From the NCBI GenBank assembly GCA_946122785.1, contig CAMGYJ010000004.1, positions 17,196,150 to 17,260,149 of the forward strand: a stretch of DNA of 64,000 nucleotides. Direction: 5' to 3'. This DNA is from Linum tenue. Its lineage: Eukaryota > Streptophyta > Magnoliopsida > Malpighiales > Linaceae. The stretch's first letter is position 1, and the number at the start of each line of letters is the position of its first letter. The position numbers and the translations under genes are program-made. Below the pieces are notes generated by a model. It was not told where the DNA came from. It saw only the letters and a program-made list of their open reading frames with translations, and searched no databases. Below, piece by piece: positions 57,601 to 64,000 of the stretch.

Positions 57601-60600
57601 TTCTCCTCGAAACGCGATCCTCGTGTGGGGTTCTCAATGGCCAATGATGATGTTGCTTCAGGTCCCTGGTACAATACGTAAAATGGGTACTGACCATCAT
57701 CTTCTTAAAGCAAACCAATGTTCCTATGGCCGGCCTTGTGGAGTTCCTTTAAAATTTGTTGAGAACTCCTGCCTTGCCTTGCCGTCTCGACGACTAGATC
57801 TATCCTACTTCCCAAACGAGCCATCCTCACACCCCATGTCTCATCACTAGCTTCGAGACGCGCAAATGCCTCAGTCAACTCAGCAACTGATCCATCTTCG
57901 TCATTTGCTTCTTCCACGTCTTCACTCTCTATATCTCCTTCACGATCTTTTTCATTGAATTGGAAAACCATGGGCATTATGTAGTTAGTAACAACCACCG
58001 GTGGCAAGCTTCCGAATTGGATGGTCGTAGCAGGACCCTGACCGTTCTCCTCATCATCTTTGTTACCCCTGTTGAACTTAATTTTGGGAAGATCATCTTC
58101 AAGCATATCATCTTCAGCATACTCATCTTCATATTCGCCTCCTTCTTCTTGGAATTCATCCTCAAGCCCTTCATGAACTTTGACATCACTCTGAACTTGG
58201 ACCTGCTTGCCTTTGTCAATCACGCGCACTTTGAGTCCTGTGGTCGTGGAGTTGTCCAGCTTGAGATTTGGTTGAAGACTGCCTTCTCGCCTCCATTGTG
58301 TCACGCCCAATATGTTACCACGAGCCATTGGGAATTGGCCTTGACAGGCTTGGGCATTCTACGAAGGAACCTCCTTCTTTGGGTCCTTGTCATCTCAGCC
58401 ACTGCTACTGGTTGCTGACGATGAGCATCATACGTATGCCATCCACCATGCGGAACATTTGGCATCTTGAATGTTCTCTTCTTTTGGAAAGGAGCATGGG
58501 CCACCCATTGTTTTGGTTGCCCCCAAGCTGGTTGCTTCACTCCTTCCACCTGTCTCTCATACGACGGATACTTGGGCCTTGGCTTGTTGGGAAGACCAAT
58601 TCTTTGATGAATTGGTGGCCTTGGTTTCTCTCCGTCGAGTTTGAGACTCTTCTTGCACTGGGCGCACAACTTGTCAACTTCATCAATCATCACTGCGGCC
58701 GGGTTGGCCTGCTTGGTACCCGACGAGCTCCCTTGATCGAACAACACATTCGGGCTCCTTCGAGGTGGCGTTGTATCCAACACCAGCTTGAAATGTGGCA
58801 ACTCGACTTTGGAGAAGTCTGGGTTGACCATGTTGACGCCAAACACCTTGGGGGAACGGATCAGTGTCCACCAACATGGCATCCTTCTTTGCCTCGGGGA
58901 ACTTGATGAGTCCCTTATCAATGGCATCCTGCAAGACATTACGGTACACCACACAAGAATCAGTGGCATGTGACATGCTATTATGCCACTTACAATACTT
59001 TTTCCTTTTAATTTCTCGGGTGAGGGAAAGACATTCCCCCTGTCAACTTGACTTGACCATCCTTATAGAGTTGGTCAAAAATCAAGTCTGCCTTCGAGAC
59101 ATCAAAGGAGTACTTCCTCGGCTGAATGAGAGCACGATTGGGTCTCCCCCCTTGTGGTTCATCTTCAACTTTAGACAAAGAAGCACATATGTATGGCTTC
59201 TCTGGAATTATCTCAGCCAAGTCTACCTCAACCTCATTGGCCTCATGGCCAACATGATTGATGGTATAGTCTAAGTTTGGGAAGTATGGTCCCCTTGATG
59301 CACTCCTACGATTCTCTTCCTCATTTAGAAGAGACTCATACCTCACGGCACATGACATGAGTTAGAACAAGTCAGAGAACTCCCTATCTTGGAAATTTTT
59401 TCCTTAGTTCAAAACTCAAACCCCCTTGTGCCAGCTTGACGAACTCCCTCTCCGTCAAATTGACAAAGCAACGGTTAAGGGCATTCTTGAAGTTAGTCAA
59501 GAAATGCCAATCGATTCCCCTGGCTGTTGGTGCATACGTGCCAAGTCAGCCATGGACACCTCGGGCTCAGATCTATAAAACTGAGCGTGGAAGACTTGCT
59601 TCATCTGTTGCCAAGTCTGATGGAGTTAGACGACAAGTTAACATACCAAGCAAAAGATGGCCTTGTCAACGAGTTGCCAAATAGTCTTAACTATACGAAC
59701 TCTCCTACATTGCCACATTAGACAGTGAAACGTCCAACATGCTCTACAGTAGACTGATATCCAGTCCCTATGAACGTGGCAAACTCAGGAACCCTGAATC
59801 ATCTTGGAAATGGGTGGAGCCTGTCTACCCATTCTAGGTACGTCTTACGATATATAGGTGGCATGGCAGGTCTTACTCCCATACCAAACTGCTCCGTGAG
59901 GAGTTGAGCCACTTGATTCCTAAGGGTGTTGGTGTCATGCCCCCATACGACACAAACCCAATGGGATCCATGCCATGCCCATTGAAATGGGGTGGCGTTG
60001 GAGTTGGGAAGCCTCGTGGTGGGATTGGATCCATGTTGCCACCTAAACCTCCTCTTACTCCCAAATTCATGGGAGCCACGTAGGGTCTTGCCTCCGGGAT
60101 AGAGGGATGAGCACCCCCTTGCACGGATGGTTGCTCAACATGAGTGTTGAACATGGTGGCGAGGTTCTCACCGTGCGGAGGTACCACTTCAACTTCCATG
60201 CGTGCCTGTGACGATTCCCCCACTTGAGCAGTAGCAGGAATCTCAACATCACCTACTCGACGTGGAGGTGGAGGTGGTTGGCTTGCCGTCTGAGGCGGCA
60301 AGTTCTCTTTCCATGTTTGGCCATTCCGACCACCGGCGGGAGAAAGAACACAATTAGCAGGCATTAGGCCTGCGCCATCTAATGGCAAAGCTCTTGCCTG
60401 CACTACTGGTCTACTTAAAGAATTTCGGAGTTGATCCAACTCATTTGTATTTTTGTTGACTACTTCAAGCAATTGACTCAAATGTCTATCTAGGCGGGAA
60501 TTGAGACAATCCATTTGAGAATATACCTGATGAGTACCGGCCGAGTCTCTTCCAACATGCGATGGTTCTCCATAAGAATTTGGCGGTTCTCCTCCGTGGC

Positions 60601-60866
60601 TCGAAGGTTCTCTGCCACCATCTTGCGGTTCTCCTCCGTGGCTTGATGGTTTCAGCCACCATCTTGCGGTTCTCCTCCATCATCTAACGAAGGGCCCCCA
60701 CTGCCTCACCGAGATCTCCACCAGGCGTGGTTGCCACCAAGATCTTTGCTCCGCCATTTCCTCCGGTCATCGCCTCTGATGCTTGGCCATGCTCGATGTT
60801 GGCCACTTGCTCCTCCGCGAATCCAGCCGGAATGTCACCTTCTTGATTCCTCCGCCTCGAAGCCAT
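54690..60866 (-). pseudogene. Tat-like Ty3 gag-pol, many stops and frameshifts
   Basis: Read right to left: gag from the ATG at 60866 (MASRRRNQEGDIPAGF, EENRKMVAE coiled-coil repeats, the gag end with YCKWHNSMSHATDSC near 58980). Aspartic protease at 57096-57674 (VFVDNEDAINVMP, where DNED replaces the usual D[TS]G-type site, and LLGGDWIH). Reverse transcriptase at 55611-56840 (PVRKKNGKIRVCVDFRNLN, FMDCYSGYNQI, YVDDIVVKS), RNase H at 55323-55529. A second, archaeal-type RNase H at 54700-55176 (YFDGSKTRSGVRAGVVL, NNQAEYEALV). The extra RNase H after RT is the mark of the Tat lineage. A TAA replaces CAA in GATY-Q-RAM at 56019-56021. There is no integrase: homology stops near 54690. Confidence 0.85.
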
Positions 60867-60882
60867 CGAATCGACCACAAGT

Positions 60883-60902
60883 GTCCCACCAGGTGTGCCA
60901 AA
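60883..60902 (-). other. Primer-binding site of Tat-like element
   Basis: On the minus strand TTTGGCACACCTGGTGGGAC lies between the LTR end and the gag ATG, a position and sequence usual for Tat-group elements. The matching tRNA is not assigned here. Confidence 0.55.
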
Positions 60903-61205
60903 TTTGTTTTCCGGCGAGAAAACTAGCTTTGAATGAGAATTGAATGCACCTTGACTTATTTTGACAGCGATCACTAAACACGGTTCACAACTCTTCAAAC
61001 ACTGTTCGAACGAGGGCGTTCGATGTTTACATGACTCTCGAGACAGATCTACATTAAGTTACTTCTACTCCTATATGGAGGTTCTGAGAGAGCTCCATAT
61101 CTACGACTACTGATACAAAATTGCAGAGGAAAAATAAAATTGATAAACTTGACAAGTGGTGTCGAGTGGTGATTTTTGCGGGCCGATCCCTGTCAATCTA
61201 TCCTC

Positions 61206-61215
61206 CTATTTATAG
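61206..61215 (-). promoter_or_regulatory. TATA box of Tat-like LTR
   Basis: On the minus strand, TATAAATAGG preceded by ACGGC, about 300 bp before the LTR end. This is the likely start of the genomic transcript. Confidence 0.6.
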
Positions 61216-61409
61216 CCGTGAGTGAGTACATGTCGTAGAAAAAACTGTCTTGGATAACTCCCAAAAAGAACTGCTCCCTGCTTCCACGGAACGTGGCTGA
61301 CGTGTCCTTTGAATGTGGGATGAGTACCAGTTATCTCTCAGCTGCCTAGGTACCCCTCTTGAAACAGTCTTGGGACTTGGAGTGCAGCTCGCCTCATAGC
61401 TCACGATCA

Positions 61410-62225
61410 TGGACTTCTTTACTCATGTCCATGGCCCTCTTGGGACTTAGTCTCTAGTGATATAATACTCCACCACCATGTCATTCTCCTTCGTGTCCAT
61501 GGCCCCTCTCGTGAGGCGGCAATGCCTTCTCAGAATTATAATATGGCATGGCTTCTTCGCTCGCACCCATGGACCTCTCAATCATGGACATGGCCTCCCT
61601 CATGAAGAAGCAAGTCTTTCCCATACTTAGACTATTCGAACTTGGTCATGAGGCGTCATGGCCTCTTCGTTCGCGGCCATGGACCTCTAAGTCATGTTCG
61701 TGGTCCTTCCTGTGAAGCGGCATGACCTTCTCAATCTCTAGAGGGGCATGGCCCTCCTCTTTGAAGCGGGACATCATTCTCTATACTTAGAATATTTTCG
61801 GTTGTTTGGTTTAGATCATGAGGCGGCATGGCCTCTTTATTCACGACCATGGACTCTTCATTCATGTATGTGGCCCTTTCCGTTAGACGGCATGGCCACC
61901 TCATACTTAGTATTTTTCAATCGTGCCCACTATGGTCGTCACATATGACATGGCCATGGACCTCTTAATCATCCACATGCCCCTTCTCGTGAGGCGGCAT
62001 GTCCTCTTCGTGAAGTGGCACGTCGTTCTCCTTGAAGAGGCACGTACCTCTTCCAGACTTAGTTTAATTTTCACTCAATCGGTCTTGGTCGTGAGGCGGC
62101 ATGGCCTCTTCGTGAAGTGGCACGCCCTTCTCGATACTCGTACCGGGGTCTTCCTTGAGATGGCATGTGCTTCTAAATTCTAGATGGACATGGCCCTCTT
62201 CGTTGAGGCAGCATGTCCCTCTCCA
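61410..62225. repeat. Degenerate tandem repeat in LTR U3
   Basis: Words such as GTGAGGCGGCATGGCCTCTT and ACCATGGACCTCT recur about every 60-120 bp. They lie upstream of the TATA box, in the U3 part of the Tat-like LTR. Confidence 0.65.
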
Positions 62226-62417
62226 GACTTAGTGGCTTTAGCTTAATATCAATATCCACAAAGCCCAACTTAAACAATATTAATTGTTATAATGAGTGTG
62301 GCCTTATAAACTCATTAATTATCTTGTAACTCACCAATATGGTACAAGACAAAATTTATAGTGTAAACAGATAGATATCCATTCCCACAAAAATTTCAAT
62401 ACTGAAATGAGACCATT

Positions 62418-63863
62418 TCAAATGGGTAGGGAATTGACACGAAGTAAACGAGTGAGAGACTTGGAGGAGGGATGACCGAGTCGGTGGTGCCATGATTGAG
62501 CAGAATGACGAGTGGTCACCAATGCCAACCGAACCACTGATGCCCCTCCCGGAAGTTCGTAGGTATCACCCTTGTTCCTACCTCTCAGCAGTGGCGGCCT
62601 CGTGCGAAGGTCCTTAACAATAAAAAAACCAGAGAAGAATTCCACCGAAATCGGGTTAGTGCGACATAGTTTAGCAATAGAGATTAACCGTTGCTTGATA
62701 GAAGGAACATACAACACATCTGTAAGTGCAAGGGAGCGAGTAGATGTAGACAGTGTGGATGAACCGATATGAGTGATACGCAAAGCTAAACCATCACCAA
62801 GATAAACCTCATGAGGACCCGTGTAGTCAGAGTAGATGCCAAGATTGCCGAGATCATTGGTCACATGATGAGTAACTGCCGAGTCCATAAGCCAGGAGCC
62901 ATCATGTGCAAAAGAGTTGGATTGCGTGTTGTGAGCCTGAGGATGCTTGTGAGGATGAAGTTGATAGCACTGTTTTGCGGTATGGCCAGGTTTGTCACAG
63001 AACTGACACAGAACACAAGATGGACTTCGAGACTCCCCATCATCCGCATTGTGAGGGGGCTCCTAGGACGACGCAGAGTCGCCATAATGTGGCGAGGAGC
63101 CACGGCCGCCGCCACGACCAGAGTTGCCACCACGCCATCCACGAGCTCCACCACGGCCACGGTGAGTGTTGTACGCGGTTGGAGGAGACAGGTGAGAAGC
63201 ACGGCGAGCCTTGATGTCCACTTTCAGGGACAGCAGGCGGTCGAGAAGATCCTCAAGGGTGGGCGGAGTTTCGCGAGCCTTAACACCGGCGGTGAATTCA
63301 TTGTAGTCATCGCCAAGGCCACGAAGGCATAGGGAAACAAGTTCATCATCATGAACAATCGTGCCAGCAAGAGCCATATCGGATGCTGTAGAGCAAAGGG
63401 ATTGGACGAACGTGGAGACATCACGATCACCCTTCTTCTCCGCTAGTAAACAATCACGCAGAGACATAACGCGTGATTGGGAGGAGTTTGCATACAACCG
63501 AATGAGGGTTTGCCATGCGTGGGCTGTCGTCGGGGCGATGCTGATAAACGGGCACACGCTTTCTAAGGCGGAGGCCAGAAGTGAATTGTGGAGAAGCTTG
63601 TCCTGTCGAAACCAGTGAGTGTAGGCTAGATTGCGGATAGTAGCACCATCAACTTGAGTTGTCTCAGCTGGCTGTGGAGTCGTACCCTCGAGGTAGCCTA
63701 AAAGATCAAGGCCTTGTCGGAGAAAGAGCAGCTGGGAACGCCACGAGGGAAAATTGGATGACGTGAGCTTCAAGGGAAGGGTTGATGCGGTGTTGATGGT
63801 GACCAGTGACGGCAGTGTTGCATCGGAGGTGTCAGCGGACGAGACAGAGCTATTGACCGACAT
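62418..63863 (-). pseudogene. Ty1/copia gag-protease-pre-integrase, truncated
   Basis: The ATG at 63863 opens gag (MSVNSSVSSADTSDATLPSL), with the copia gag core (LKLTSSNFPSWRSQLLFLRQ, AWQTLIRLYANSSQSRVMSL). One TAG (near 63063) interrupts an otherwise open frame that goes on with a zinc knuckle CQFCDKPGHTAKQC and a protease start WLMDSAVTHHVT. That protease site has DSA where DSG is usual. The pre-integrase motif follows (WHHRLGHPSSKSL). The frame ends at 62418; integrase, reverse transcriptase and RNase H are missing, so the copy is truncated against the Tat-like LTR region. Confidence 0.88.
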
Positions 63864-63974
63864 GCTGAACACGACTAGAGGCTGACGACTGGAGAAGCAA
63901 CGCTGAACGTGGGCGTGGAAATGCAAGCTGTCGACGATGAGCTAGGGTTTGAGATCAAAGATTTGAAGCAAGAG

Positions 63975-63986
63975 GCTATGATACCA
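63975..63986 (-). other. Primer-binding site (initiator tRNA-Met) of copia element
   Basis: On the minus strand TGGTATCATAGC matches the copia site TGGTATCAGAGC with one difference. It directly follows the LTR end CCTTACA, and gag follows it. Confidence 0.85.
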
Positions 63987-64000
63987 TGTAAGGAATAATA
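63987..64000 (-). mobile_element. Edge of copia 5' LTR
   Basis: The last 14 bases of the window are the 3' end of the element's 5' LTR (minus strand ...TTACA). The rest lies beyond the window. Confidence 0.7.

Larger units (their letters stand above)
60905..62250 (-). mobile_element. 5' LTR of Tat-like element
   Basis: The LTR ends CCGGAAAACA at 60905 (minus strand) next to the primer site. A TATA box lies at 61206-61215. The far boundary is uncertain: TGATATTAAGC near 62250 is one candidate. No second LTR is present for comparison, because the element is cut off on its other side. Confidence 0.5.

Noticed and set aside
1..64000. tRNA, rRNA, snoRNA or CRISPR arrays
   Set aside because: I found no cloverleaf-type box pairs, rRNA signatures or regularly spaced repeats beyond the tandem repeats listed. 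The short tRNA-like matches are retroelement primer-binding sites.

Overview
This is nuclear DNA of a flowering plant, probably a eudicot. It is AT-rich, contains one long multi-exon host gene, and is otherwise packed with nested plant transposable elements. I see no rRNA, tRNA or CRISPR, and the species cannot be named from sequence alone.

Layout. 0-1.2 kb: decayed LINE ORF1-like (DUF4283) sequence. 1.5-2.7 kb: MITEs. 3.4-4.8 kb: LINE 3' remnant. 5.0-8.5 kb: dead FAR1/MULE transposase gene with three nested insertions. 8.5-15 kb: mostly non-coding, with one 1.3 kb TIR element. 15.1-20.6 kb: Athila-like Ty3 remnant (PPT, LTR with a nested solo LTR, PBS, gag, protease). 21.7-24.8 kb: hAT MITE, then a 5'-truncated LINE with a 14-bp target duplication and a poly(G) end. 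25.2-25.9 kb: hAT element. 26.35-41.1 kb, minus strand: VPS53 (GARP tethering subunit), 23 recognisable exons. 41.6-52.3 kb: one 10.7-kb Mutator-like element (MULE) with 35-bp terminal inverted repeats, carrying a FAR1-type transposase (+), a duplicated GRF zinc-finger gene (+) and a Ulp1-type cysteine-peptidase gene (-). 52.5-54.7 kb: candidate first exon of an unrecognised host gene, another hAT element, and the 5' part of a gene with a repeat-filled intron. 54.7-62.3 kb: Tat-like Ty3 element (-). 62.4-64 kb: Ty1/copia element (-) running off the window.

Main result. The VPS53 locus is damaged in several places. A 2.9-kb solo LTR with 5-bp duplications (GTAAC) splits the last coding exon. 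Exon 7 has an in-frame TAG. A hAT MITE sits in exon 1 and the conserved N-terminus is missing. Exon 17 probably begins with TAA, and one intron has a GC donor. All other exon joints keep phase. This is a recently inactivated copy, or a gene that can only make truncated products.

Second result. The 10.7-kb MULE carries three gene types. Its non-coding DNA is seeded with a short motif (core GGATATTNGTCTGGG) that reads on the plus strand around the plus-strand genes and on the minus strand around the Ulp1 gene. Each gene in it carries a disabling change, so this copy is probably not autonomous now. The MULE separates VPS53 from a candidate divergent gene that may once have shared its promoter.
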